Shown here piece by piece: positions 17,681-25,531 of a stretch of DNA of 29,569 nucleotides. The notes beneath the pieces were generated by a model that worked only from the letters and a program-made list of their open reading frames with translations, was not told the DNA's origin and made no database searches. Source of the stretch: JAUXFK01 sp034189035 (GTDB taxonomy: Bacteria > Desulfobacterota > UBA8473); NCBI GenBank assembly GCA_034189035.1, contig JAXHVA010000053.1, positions 1-29,569 of the forward strand. Direction: 5' to 3'. The position numbers and the translations under genes are program-made. Position 1 is the stretch's first letter. Each line of letters opens with the position of its first letter.

Positions 17681-18648
17681 TACCTGAATACGCCCTTTTC
17701 CCTCCAAAATTTCTCAGCACCAGGATGCAAAGGCGTAATAATGCCTCTCACTCCGTTTGAAATGTGCATCTCTTTAAAGGTTTTTTTCTGGTTGACCATG
17801 TGCTGAAGCCCTTCATCCGTATATACTATTGAAAGAAGCTGATATACTAAAGAAGCGGGAGTATTCGTATTTGCAACCCACAGCGCACAATCCTGAAATG
17901 ATGCTACATCGGAATCTACACCTCTATATGTATGCGCAGGAATAAAGACACTGTTAAAATAAGGATATTTATCATAGAACCTTGAAGAGGATGCCGCCTT
18001 ATCGAGGTCTATTAGTGCAATGTAATTCGTCTGTGCAGCCATTATAACAGCACCGCTTGGAAAAGCAGTGAACAGCCAGAACGCATCGAGTTGGCGATTG
18101 CCAAAAGCATTGGCAGCATCATTGTATCCCATTGCGTTTCTTTTAATCTTATCCCAGATTCCTATATGCGTAAAAAACAATTCGCAATTGGCAAAGGCAC
18201 CGGAGCCCGCATTGCCAACACCCACCCTTTTACCTATCAGATCATTACAGGTTTGAATCCCAGAATCAGCCCTGACGACAAGTTGTGCCGGTGCACCGTA
18301 TAGATAGGAAACCGCAAGAACATCGAGGTATTTCCTCTTGTCGTTTTTCATCATCCCATCCCTCGCCTGCCAGATGTCACCTGAGTACACCACTGCAAAA
18401 TGGGATTTGCCAGAATTCACCCTCCGAAGGTTTTCAACAGAACCAGCAGAAGATTGTGCTTGAATATTGTAGCCATCCATTCTTTTGATTGGCTTATAGA
18501 CCTGTATTGCATTGGCAAACACCTGAAAAGTTCCGCCAGCAGGCCCACCACCGAAAACAATCCTTTTCTTTGCATAAACATCCGATGAAAAGACAGATGT
18601 AACCGCTATACCTACAGATAAAAGAACGATTAAATAACTCTTTTTCAT
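17680..18648 (-). CDS. TAXI-family TRAP transporter solute-binding protein
   Basis: A 322-residue periplasmic substrate-binding protein. The signal peptide MKKSYLIVLLSVGIAVTSVF ends at about SSDVYA. The mature region shows TAXI-family features: RIVFGGGPAGGTFQVFANAI, NIQAQSSAGSVENLRRVNSG, FAVVYSGDIWQARDGM, GKRVGVGNAGSGAFANCELF and DAFWLFTAFPSGAVI. It captures the solute and delivers it to the fused permease immediately downstream (TAATG overlap). A perfect AAGGAGGT lies just before the ATG. The metallo-hydrolase gene ends 22 bases upstream, so the two are probably co-transcribed. The ligand is unknown; TAXI systems often carry glutamate or dicarboxylates. Confidence 0.93.
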   Translation of the reverse strand: MKKSYLIVLLSVGIAVTSVFSSDVYAKKRIVFGGGPAGGTFQVFANAIQVYKPIKRMDGYNIQAQSSAGSVENLRRVNSGKSHFAVVYSGDIWQARDGMMKNDKRKYLDVLAVSYLYGAPAQLVVRADSGIQTCNDLIGKRVGVGNAGSGAFANCELFFTHIGIWDKIKRNAMGYNDAANAFGNRQLDAFWLFTAFPSGAVIMAAQTNYIALIDLDKAASSSRFYDKYPYFNSVFIPAHTYRGVDSDVASFQDCALWVANTNTPASLVYQLLSIVYTDEGLQHMVNQKKTFKEMHISNGVRGIITPLHPGAEKFWREKGVFR

Positions 18649-18670
18649 ACATACCTCCTTGTACAGAAAT

Positions 18671-20290
18671 TCAGGCTTCCTTGCCCGCCAGATTTTCTCT
18701 TATTTCAACCAGCTTTTTGTTAATTTCCCTCAACCCCGGTGCCAGGCTTTCTCGTATCTCGTAGTTTCTAATATCCTCCATATCTCCCAATCTGTTGATA
18801 ATATCATCGAGTTCTAACCATGTTTGGTCTAGTTCTTTGCTAAATTCTATCGGCGTGACTGCAATGCCTTCTTTCTTGAATTCACCCATGGCAATATCAA
18901 GATCGATTACTTCACCGAGTTGGGGAACAATCGTATCCAGTCCAAGCTGCTCATTTACGTATTCGCTAAAGGCTATCGATGAACTCGGTTCACCGTGAAC
19001 AATAACACAGACCCTCGGCCTTGGACTAAAATTTTGCAACCATTTCAAAAGACCATCACGATCAGCATGAGCGGAAAATCCGCCTATGGTATGGATCTTT
19101 GCCCTTACCTTCACCTCCTCCCCGAAAATCTTTACATGCTTTGCACCGTCAACAATAAGACGGCCTGTAGTGCCATTGGCCTGGTAACCCACAAATACGA
19201 TGTGCGCGTTTTCGCGCCAAAGATTGTGACGCAAGTGATGTTTGATTCGGCCTGCATGTGCCATTCCGCTAGCTGCAATGATTATGGCCCCTTTTTCGAT
19301 TTCATTGAGACGTCTGGATTCTTCTACAGAATGAATGAGGTGCATGCCCTCAAAGTCCAAAGGGTGCGAACCTGCCTGCAATTTCTTCAAGGTTTCTTCA
19401 TCGAAATATTCAGGATGCTTGAGGAAGATCTCTGTGGCAGATACAGCCAGTGGACTATCTAAATAAACATCCATATAGGGAATCTGTTTTTCCTGATATA
19501 GCTCGTTTAATATGTACAGTACCTCCTGAGTGCGTTCGACTGCAAAAGCAGGGATAACAACATTCCCCGCATCACTATGGGCGTCAATAATGACCTGTTT
19601 AATTTCCTCATAGGTGCTTTCTTTGGACTTATGAAGACGATTGCCATAGGTTGATTCAATGAAGACGATATCTGCACTGTCAATATATGTAGGATCCTTA
19701 ATGATCGGTTGATTCGTACTACCGAGATCACCAGTGAAAACGAGTTTGACCTCAGCATCCTTTTCCTTGATCCAAAGTTCAACTATAGCCGAACCCAGTA
19801 TGTGGCCTGCATCATTGAAACGGGCACGTACATTGGGTGAAAGAGTAACCCCCTGTCCATAATGTACAGGCTGGAAGAGTTTCATCACACTTTTGACATC
19901 GGATTGGGTATACAGTGTTTCGATGAATCGTTCTCGTCCGGCACGACGCTTCTTGCGGTTGCGCCATTCTGCTTCCATATTCTGTATATGGGCACTGTCA
20001 GCCAGCATGATCTCGCACAAGTCTGCAGTCGCTTCTGTACACAGGATCGTACCATTAAATCCCTCCCGTGCCAGTTTAGGGATTAAACCACTGTGATCGA
20101 TATGTGCGTGTGTTAAAAGAAGGTGACTCACAGTCTGGGGGGTATACGGGAAATCCAAATAATTGCGTTCCTCCAATTCTCTCAACCCCTGAAACATACC
20201 ACAGTCAACCAGAATTTTTACACCTTTTGCCTCAATCAAATAATTGGAGCCCGTTACAGTCCCCGTTCCTCCCACACAAGTCACTTTCAT
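18671..20290 (-). CDS. Beta-CASP metallo-beta-lactamase-fold RNA/nucleic-acid hydrolase
   Basis: A 539-residue zinc hydrolase of the CPSF73/YsH1-like beta-CASP group. The metal motif LLTHAHIDHSG spans residues 58-68. The beta-CASP insert is seen through FIESTYGNRLH, GNVVIPAFAVERTQEVLYIL and YLDSPLAVSATEIF. Later marks are AASGMAHAGRIKHHLRHNL, VGYQANGTTGRLIVDGAK, IGGFSAHADRDGLLKWL and VHGEPSSSIAFSEYV. Such enzymes act as endo- or exoribonucleases in the cytoplasm. The C-terminal 70 residues form a charged helical extension. AAAAGGAGAAAG precedes the ATG. It is the first gene of the minus-strand run leading to the TAXI-TRAP genes; a functional link with transport is not obvious. Confidence 0.92.
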   Translation of the reverse strand: MKVTCVGGTGTVTGSNYLIEAKGVKILVDCGMFQGLRELEERNYLDFPYTPQTVSHLLLTHAHIDHSGLIPKLAREGFNGTILCTEATADLCEIMLADSAHIQNMEAEWRNRKKRRAGRERFIETLYTQSDVKSVMKLFQPVHYGQGVTLSPNVRARFNDAGHILGSAIVELWIKEKDAEVKLVFTGDLGSTNQPIIKDPTYIDSADIVFIESTYGNRLHKSKESTYEEIKQVIIDAHSDAGNVVIPAFAVERTQEVLYILNELYQEKQIPYMDVYLDSPLAVSATEIFLKHPEYFDEETLKKLQAGSHPLDFEGMHLIHSVEESRRLNEIEKGAIIIAASGMAHAGRIKHHLRHNLWRENAHIVFVGYQANGTTGRLIVDGAKHVKIFGEEVKVRAKIHTIGGFSAHADRDGLLKWLQNFSPRPRVCVIVHGEPSSSIAFSEYVNEQLGLDTIVPQLGEVIDLDIAMGEFKKEGIAVTPIEFSKELDQTWLELDDIINRLGDMEDIRNYEIRESLAPGLREINKKLVEIRENLAGKEA

Positions 20291-20410
20291 AGATACTTTC
20301 TCCTTTTAAAACGTTTTTTAACAGGTGAGATACTGTGTTAACCGACAGACTAAATAGAAATTCATTTCAAAACCTATCAAATGATTTTTTCAATACACCT
20401 CAGTAAAGTG

Positions 20411-20440
20411 TCAAGGTTCGTCATTTACTGATGAACACTA
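20411..20440. repeat. Solo end of MITE family 1
   Basis: Read on the minus strand, the sequence begins TAGTGTTCATCAGTAAATGA and then continues with CGAACCTTGA. It matches the left end of the copy at 868 (TAGTGCCCATCCAGTAAATG) with a few differences. The matching second end was not found nearby. Confidence 0.4.
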
Positions 20441-20470
20441 TTTAACTGGCGATTGCCCAAAATAAAAATT

Positions 20471-20498
20471 CCTTTGAGCGGTCATCAAAAGGTTTTTT
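20471..20498. terminator. Possible (bidirectional) terminator hairpin
   Basis: CCTTTGA and TCAAAAGG flank GCGGTCA and form an imperfect stem, followed on the plus strand by six T. On the minus strand the stem is followed by AATTTTTATTTT. Since the LOG-family gene ends about 145 bases upstream on the minus strand, termination of that transcript is the likeliest role. Confidence 0.35.
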
Positions 20499-20644
20499 GT
20501 TATACGTCTTGGTAAAGCTGAAGATGAACGATTTCAATTGGTTGAGCCTCATTGGGCGAGTTTTGAAATCGTCTGGAGCAAGCCTTAGAAGTATAAAAAA
20601 ACGCGGTAAAGCGAAAAGAGAGTTTTCTTTTAGGCAACAGCTCC

Positions 20645-21298
20645 TTAAATGATTATCGCGCGCTTAACAATATCAATTACCTCATCAGTGTAATCTGTAA
20701 TCGTTACCAAGCTTAAATCCTCCAGCGAAATATACTTTTTTGTTAATAGTTCTCTTCGTAACCAACTCCACAGGCCATCCCAGTAATCAAATCCTACCAG
20801 AATCACAGGAAATGGTTTTATCCGTTCGGTCTGGATAAGGGTTATGGCTTCAAAAATCTCATCGAGTGTCCCAAAACCGCCAGGCATGCCTATATAGGCC
20901 TGTGCATACTTCAAAAGCATCACCTTTCTGACAAAGAAATATCTGAATTCCAACTTCGTATCCGCATACGAGTTGCTTTCCTGCTCCATAGGAAGATGAA
21001 TATTGAGGCCAATAGACCTTGAACCTCCCTCTTTCGCCCCTTTATTCGCGGCCTCCATGATACCGAGGCCTCCACCTGTAATAATATTAAAGCCATCTTC
21101 AGACAACCTCTTTGCAATGGTTACCGCCTTTTCATAATCTTCATCGCCAGGTAATGATCGAGAAGAACCAAAGATGGAAACACTTGGATATACATCTGCC
21201 AGTGCTTCAAATCCGTCTATAAACTCTTCTATAATTCGAAAGAGTCGTCTCGAATCGTCCGCTGTTATTGAATCGATCAGATAATCCCTTTCTTTCAT
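20645..21298 (-). CDS. LOG-family (TIGR00730-type) Rossmann-fold protein
   Basis: A 217-residue protein of the LOG/lysine-decarboxylase-like family. The signature motifs are GGGLGIMEAANKGAKEGG (about 74-91) and PGGFGTLDEIFE (about 139-150). An N-terminal extension precedes VSIFGSSRSLPGDEDYEKAV. Family members hydrolyse cytokinin riboside 5'-monophosphate or related nucleotides to release the base; the bacterial housekeeping role is uncertain. AAAGGAGGGAATTATATA precedes the ATG. The HD-domain pseudogene lies 40 bases upstream in the same direction. Confidence 0.92.
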   Translation of the reverse strand: MKERDYLIDSITADDSRRLFRIIEEFIDGFEALADVYPSVSIFGSSRSLPGDEDYEKAVTIAKRLSEDGFNIITGGGLGIMEAANKGAKEGGSRSIGLNIHLPMEQESNSYADTKLEFRYFFVRKVMLLKYAQAYIGMPGGFGTLDEIFEAITLIQTERIKPFPVILVGFDYWDGLWSWLRRELLTKKYISLEDLSLVTITDYTDEVIDIVKRAIII

Positions 21299-21337
21299 TA
21301 TATAATTCCCTCCTTTCTTTATGCAAACCCAGCTACT

Positions 21338-21900
21338 TTATTCGATCCAGCCCTCAAAAAGCTCCCTAAAGGCTGTGTATTTCCCTTTTATCATTTCCTT
21401 TGCATCTGGAAGAATCATCTTTTTACTCTAGCCCCGCTCGATCTTTTCAGCAAACCATCTTATTGTTTCTTTAAACCCCATCCTCTATAATCCATAATAC
21501 AGCAAAAGAGGAATGATATCAAAGTGGGACATCGCATCTGCAGTTATTAAGTATCTTGGCTTTAATGGTCTTTGGCTCTTCTAAATGATTCGCCCTGTAG
21601 GTGAGTATACAGTGCGTTACCTGCTCGATTACATCCTGTACATATCCCAGTTCCTTCAGTATTTATTCTGCCTTAACATATATTATGATCTTCAGCCAAT
21701 TCAACGATTCTAGTAATATCATGCAACCATACACTGAATTCTAAAACCCCTGTTTTGCAAGTGTATCTCTTTGCAAGTGCTATTGCATACTTATGTACGA
21801 TTAGAAAGTGATATTCGTATTGAGGGGATTTATCATTTTTCTCACACTTCTTCTTTACAAATCTTTTAACCTCCTCAATTCTATCCTTACTTATCCTCAC
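21338..21900 (-). pseudogene. HD-domain protein, decayed
   Basis: The first segment (21900-21673, 75 codons) holds the start of an HD phosphohydrolase-like domain, with HFLIVHKYAIALAKRY and WLHDITRIVELAEDHNIC (His-Asp pair), then a premature stop. Further segments in shifted frames continue the same domain: LKELGYVQDVIEQVTHCILT, NHLEEPKTIKAKIL, ADAMSHFDIIPLLLYYG, RWFAEKIERG, PDAKEMIKGKYTAFRELFEG and WIE (stop 21338). At least two stops and two frame shifts interrupt it. The intact protein of about 185 residues would be a small HD metal-dependent phosphohydrolase. It precedes the LOG gene on the same strand. Confidence 0.75.
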
Positions 21901-22053
21901 CTTAATCTATATCGGCAAGAGTTTTAAAAATTAAATACCCTTTGATAATAATAACAATATCAAAATTTAGGGCACTTGGTCAAACTTTTCGTTTATTAAA
22001 AAAGAAATCGGTTTGATCTTTTTGGAAAGACAGGCAATCTATATTGATTTGGC

Positions 22054-22165
22054 TAGTGTCTATCCAGAAATTGCCCTCTTGCCCAATCTCTGTGTCAGAC
22101 TCAGATTTTAATCTCTTCGCCTTTTTTAACCTTGAATAAAATTACTCAGTTTTTGATGGACACTA
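22054..22165. repeat. MITE-like element, family 1, best-preserved copy
   Basis: The 112-bp element is bounded by TAGTGTCTATCCAGAAATTG on the left and, read backwards from the right, TAGTGTCCATCAAAAACTG. The TA at each extreme could be a TA target duplication, as made by IS630/Tc1-type transposases. The interior reads, on the minus strand, TATTCAAGGTTAAAAAAGGC and later ATTGGGCAAGAGGGCAA, matching the copies at 868 and 5124. Confidence 0.7.
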
Positions 22166-22349
22166 ACTATTTGAATTTCAAATATTTTTTCGGCTGTTTT
22201 ATTGTAATTATTGCTTGACTTGATGATTTCAGTTGTTTAGTATTGATTTTATCGTATTGGTTAATATATATGGTTCTTCTGGTTTTCGCGTACCTCAGTC
22301 TATCGTCTTGTTATTCATAAAGTGTTTTCCACCATCCCAATTTTATGGT

Positions 22350-22393
22350 ATATTTTTCCTCTTTTGAAAGGGCCTCCCAAAGAGGAAAAATAT
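22350..22393. repeat. Perfect 15-bp inverted repeat
   Basis: ATATTTTTCCTCTTT (22350-22364) and AAAGAGGAAAAATAT (22379-22393) pair perfectly across a 14-base loop. The A/T tracts lie within the stem and no U-run follows on either strand, so it is not a standard terminator. It may be a regulatory dyad or a small transposon remnant. Confidence 0.6.
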
Positions 22394-22618
22394 TGAATGT
22401 CTATAACATAATTCATGTTCTTGATACTGTGATATTTGGCAAGTTATGTTCGATCGCTCTACAAAGGAAGACAATCATTATATCCAAGAGTTCCGATCGA
22501 TTAGTCAAAAACTAAAATAGTCGATGTTACGACAAGTTACACAGAAAATTTTTAGAAGCATGCGCTTAAAATCATCCCTTTTCTTTTTTTTGTTGGTATT
22601 AATCAAAATTATACCAAT

Positions 22619-22808
22619 CTGACAGGGGCTCAGGAAAGTGATTAAACGAAAATGTATGCCAAGATCATCTAGACTATGGGCAGTTCGTGAATTAGGGATT
22701 TCACTTACTGAATTGGCCAGGCGTCTTAGAATAAGTTTTTCAGCGGTTGGATATTCGTTGGAGAGGGGCGAAATCATTGCACTCGAGAACGATTACTATT
22801 TAATCTAA
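22619..22808 (+). pseudogene. RAYT-like transposase, 3' remnant (copy 1)
   Basis: The end of a REP-associated tyrosine transposase (IS200/TnpA-REP-like) gene is recognisable. The terminal helix-turn-helix is in frame from 22656: MPRSSRLWAVRELGISLTEL, ARRLRISFSAVGYSLERGEI, then IALENDYYLI and stop at 22808. The upstream part (LTGAQES) is interrupted by a stop. The HUH/tyrosine catalytic core is absent. A short tail AAAAAGCTTAGAATCTGAAG follows and recurs after the esterase gene (24060s). Confidence 0.65.
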
Positions 22809-22874
22809 ATAAAAAGCTTAGAATCTGAAGGACTCCCCTTGTCATCGCAGTAATGGGTGGGGGAGAAGGTATTT

Positions 22875-23999
22875 ATGAAATATCCTGCGTGTATGTGGCT
22901 ACTGTTGACCAGTGTCTTGTTGTACGGATGCGCTATCCACCGTACAACTCACTTCGAAACCTTTACAGACAGCCAGATGCAGATGAAGCTGATAACATCA
23001 CAACTTAATGTAACCGGTCGCTATAATGAATTGATGCGCCAGCAGGAGGATAAGGATGTCCTCGATCGGGCCAGGCTTTCAGAGATTCGCGACAAGTATC
23101 AGATTCTCTTTGTCATGGGATTTCTTGCAGACCCAATAGTCATGACCGGTTGCGAGTATTTCAACGATCAGATGAGATGGCTGCAAGACGAGCAGATCAG
23201 CTATCTCCGTGCTGACAAAGAGAATTCTGGTTTTAACTCGCAAAATCTGCCCTCTGAGAATGCAGATTTTCTCAAGCAAAAGATTGAAGAGCTTTATCGG
23301 AACAATTCAAAGAGGAAATTATTGATAATTTCCCACAGTAAAGGTGGCCTTGACACACTTGCAACCCTACTTAAGTATCCAGATATACTGAATGAAAAAG
23401 TGGCTGGCTGGATCCCGCTACAAACCCCGTTCGAGGGAACTCCTCTGGCTGACTGGTTTACATCAGATGAAAAAGGCGGTGACAAAGACAAGCTGATCGG
23501 CAAAGTCGTTGAAACGCTCTTTAAAGGAAACAGAGACGTAGTTCGAACGATGCGTACTGATGTTCGAACTCAGGCAATTGCTGATTATGCTGATTCTATT
23601 CGCCTCATTGCAAAAAAGATTCCTATCCTCGCTTTTGCAAGTTGGGACAAGAACAACCTCAATCCAGGACAGTGGACCTTACTTCTTATGACAAGGAGTC
23701 TGATAAAAAGATTGACAGACATAGATAATGATGGAGTACTGCCTGTAGACGGATCTGTTATCAGGGTCAACGGAGACCCTATCAGTCATTTTGTTAGAAT
23801 AAGAGGGGTTGACCACGCTCTGCCGGTCATGCATGCGCTTCCTATACTCAATATCGATATACCTGGCTTCAGAAAATTTGACCGCGTCGACTTTGCTAAA
23901 GTATTATTGAGACTTTGGTTGGAAATCAGAGATGTTCGTTATGAACCAAAGAAGAAAACAGGTTTATATGCTAAAGGAATGATGACAGGAACGAATTGA
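22875..23999 (+). CDS. Lipoprotein alpha/beta-hydrolase (esterase/lipase-like)
   Basis: A 374-residue protein with a lipoprotein signal MKYPACMWLLLTSVLLYGC; the lipobox LLYGC puts the lipidated Cys at residue 19. It is probably anchored to the outer or inner membrane and faces the periplasm. The hydrolase core has IKRKLLI-like strand then ISHSKGGLDTLATL, with the nucleophile Ser in a G/H-x-S-x-G-type elbow (HSKGG). Likely acid and His are in DIDNDGVLPVDGS and RGVDHALPVMH. The substrate is unknown; a triacylglycerol, polyester or peptidoglycan ester is possible. The longest frame begins at GTG 22857, but GGGGGAGAAGG sits 5 bases before ATG 22875, so I use that start. It lies between two RAYT-end repeats and may have been mobilised with them. 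Confidence 0.8.
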   Translation: MKYPACMWLLLTSVLLYGCAIHRTTHFETFTDSQMQMKLITSQLNVTGRYNELMRQQEDKDVLDRARLSEIRDKYQILFVMGFLADPIVMTGCEYFNDQMRWLQDEQISYLRADKENSGFNSQNLPSENADFLKQKIEELYRNNSKRKLLIISHSKGGLDTLATLLKYPDILNEKVAGWIPLQTPFEGTPLADWFTSDEKGGDKDKLIGKVVETLFKGNRDVVRTMRTDVRTQAIADYADSIRLIAKKIPILAFASWDKNNLNPGQWTLLLMTRSLIKRLTDIDNDGVLPVDGSVIRVNGDPISHFVRIRGVDHALPVMHALPILNIDIPGFRKFDRVDFAKVLLRLWLEIRDVRYEPKKKTGLYAKGMMTGTN

Positions 24000-24009
24000 G
24001 GAAACTCTT

Positions 24010-24083
24010 CAAATTCTATCGTTAACAGGGAATCAGGAAAGTTTATAAATAAAATTCTTAGAATCTGAAAGGCGTCTACTTGT
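24010..24083. repeat. RAYT-end repeat, internally deleted (copy 2)
   Basis: CAAATTCTATCGTTAACAGG and GGAATCAGGAAAGT match the start of copies 1 and 3. CTTAGAATCTGAAAGGCG and CTTGTCC match the tail of copy 1. The roughly 160 bp encoding the helix-turn-helix are missing, so this is a deletion derivative of copy 1. Confidence 0.55.
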
Positions 24084-24116
24084 CCTCTTCATTTAAATAT
24101 TTTTGTGAAATACAGA

Positions 24117-24746
24117 ATGTACTTAGATGAAGTTAGAAATTCCGATTTAAAAAGTTCTTAAAATCCACTTCATCGGTTTTTAAGCCTAACCAGTGTAATC
24201 ATCGAGTTAGAGTATATTAGTGAAACGCTATTTCCTGACATCGAAAGTCTAAAAATAAAGTATTTCAAATCTCATCCTGATGAACCTATTATTCTTCATC
24301 GAAAAGAATTGGTAAATTTAAAGTACCCATTTAAGGCCTTAAAAGATGAGAAGGTAAAATCACAATTTGACAAAGAGCTTTTAGCTTTTCTGAAAAAGTG
24401 GGAACATTCTGTTTTTATAAAACTGTGTGCCTTGATAAAAAGGCTCATAAAGACACTTTATAATGTCTGGCGATATGATCCATAGCATTATTGCCTGGCC
24501 TTACTGCTTAAGCATTACACATTTTTCTAGAACAGAAATAAAAGCAGGACGACATAATGGCCAAGTCAAGGGGGGGGAAAGGAGGATAAACGCCTCAAAG
24601 CATCCTTCGAGAAGTTATGGATAGAAGGTACGCATTTAGTTGTACTAAGTCCAATGTAACTCCCCACCTTTTTGTTCATAAAAGGCTTTGAATTAACTGA
24701 GAGTATAGCGAAGAAACGGAAGGAAATGGGGATCGACCTTATCTAA
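24117..24746 (+). pseudogene. DUF3800-family protein, decayed
   Basis: Fragments read in DUF3800 order: start MYLDEVRNSDLKSS (ATG 24117), a stop, then NPLHRFLSLTSVIIELEYIS, PIILHRKELVNLKYPF, VKSQFDKELLAFLKKW. After a frame change come VCLDKKAHKDTL and NVWRYDP, a stop, HYCLALLLKHYTFF, and in another frame MAKSRGGKEDKRLKASFEKL and WIEGTH. DUF3800 proteins have an RNase H-like fold and often occur near mobile elements and defence genes; no activity is proven for this one. At least two stops and three frame changes make it non-functional. The last stop is near 24746, where resemblance fades. Confidence 0.7.
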
Positions 24747-24820
24747 TTTATTTTAGCAAGGTAAACTGGATTCATATAATGATTAGTTGAGGATTCGTTT
24801 AGAAGTGAGATATTTGTGTA

Positions 24821-24877
24821 TTCTCGATGACGCTGCGCATCGCCGAGAATCGCGGTGCTGACCGGCACCGCGATTCT
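24821..24877. repeat. REP-like paired hairpins, left copy at island edge
   Basis: Hairpin 1 is CTCGATGAC-GCTGCGC-ATCGCCGAG (24823-24847), paired with G-U allowance. Hairpin 2 is AGAATCGCGGTGC-TGACCG-GCACCGCGATTCT (24846-24877), a perfect 13-bp stem. The first 42 bases recur at 29452-29493 with three differences, all within hairpin 1. G+C content is far above the surroundings. Confidence 0.7.
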
Positions 24878-24904
24878 GCTGCAACAAGAGAAACAAGGTA
24901 ACGC

Positions 24905-25110
24905 CCTTCAAATTCTAAGTTGACAGGGAATCAGGAAAGTAATAGTCGAAAATGTATGCCAAGGTCATCTCGACTGGAGGCGTTCGTAAATTGGAGATTT
25001 CACTTACTGAATTGGGCAGACATCTTAGAATCAGTGTTTCAGCGGTTGGATGTTCAGTGGAGAGGGGCGAAATCATCACATGCGAAAACGATTATCATTT
25101 TTATAACATT
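24905..25110 (+). pseudogene. RAYT-like transposase, 3' remnant (copy 3)
   Basis: It begins CTTCAAATTCTAAGTTGACA like copy 2, then GGGAATCAGGAAAGT. It encodes a shifted version of the terminal helix-turn-helix (VRKLEISLTELGRHLRISVS, then AVGCSVERGEII and TCENDYHF). One base is missing relative to copy 1 in the segment before VRKLE. It sits next to the left REP-like hairpins, the usual partner of RAYT proteins. Confidence 0.6.
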
Positions 25111-25531
25111 TTGATACAATTGAAATTCAAGGTGAAATTACGCAAAAGCAACGGGGTCAGTTAAAAAAGCTGATTCATATTCTAGGTCCTTACATTGGTG
25201 GTTATTGGTAATATCCAACATTTACAATATCATACAAAAACAACCGTGCATATGTTGTTTATTCATTTTTTGTGTTGTATTTTGCCTTTCAATATCATAG
25301 ACCACGGGCTATAGGTGTTGCCTAATAACTGTTGGGCCTCATGTGCCGCCTTTTTCCTCCAAATTAACTATAGATATGGAGAAATTATACACAGAAGCGG
25401 GATGTTCGTATCATAACTCACTGCGCCGTATTTGCTAAAAACATAGATTCCGTGTTCTGATCATTTCTTAGTAAGTTCAGTTAAGTGCCTCACGGAATTA
25501 ACCAGTCGTTAATAGAAAACGGGGTGAAAAA
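25111..25531. other. A+T-rich upstream region of the large nuclease gene
   Basis: No gene is supported. A small hairpin AAACAAC/GTTGTTT (25238-25244 and 25254-25260) precedes a T-rich stretch, and could be a weak terminator. The promoter for the large gene should be here but no strong hexamer pair was seen. Confidence 0.35.

Larger units (their letters stand above)
20291..20644. other. Intergenic region with repeat fragment and dyads
   Basis: No gene is seen. It contains a 30-bp fragment of MITE family 1 (20411-20440), a terminator-like hairpin (20471-20498) and a perfect 10-bp inverted repeat ACGATTTCAA/TTGAAATCGT (20528-20537 and 20563-20572). The promoter of the metallo-hydrolase operon should be here, but no convincing hexamers stood out. 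Confidence 0.4.
21901..22618. other. A+T-rich intergenic region
   Basis: No gene is supported. The region contains the MITE family 1 copy (22054-22165) and a long perfect inverted repeat (22350-22393). The remainder is A+T-rich with dense stops in all frames inspected. Confidence 0.4.

Noticed and set aside
17681..17707. Upstream TTG start for the TRAP permease
   Set aside because: The ATG at 17680 overlaps the binding-protein stop as TAATG, the usual coupled arrangement, and the extra nine residues lie inside the preceding gene.
24920..25114. 64-codon ORF MTGNQESNSRKCMPRSSRL...
   Set aside because: It is a frameshifted reading of the RAYT-like 3' remnant; the true helix-turn-helix lies in another frame.
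25310..25345. Integron attC-like sequence (GTTGCCTAATAACTG)
   Set aside because: No paired core sites, no integrase and no cassette organisation are visible.
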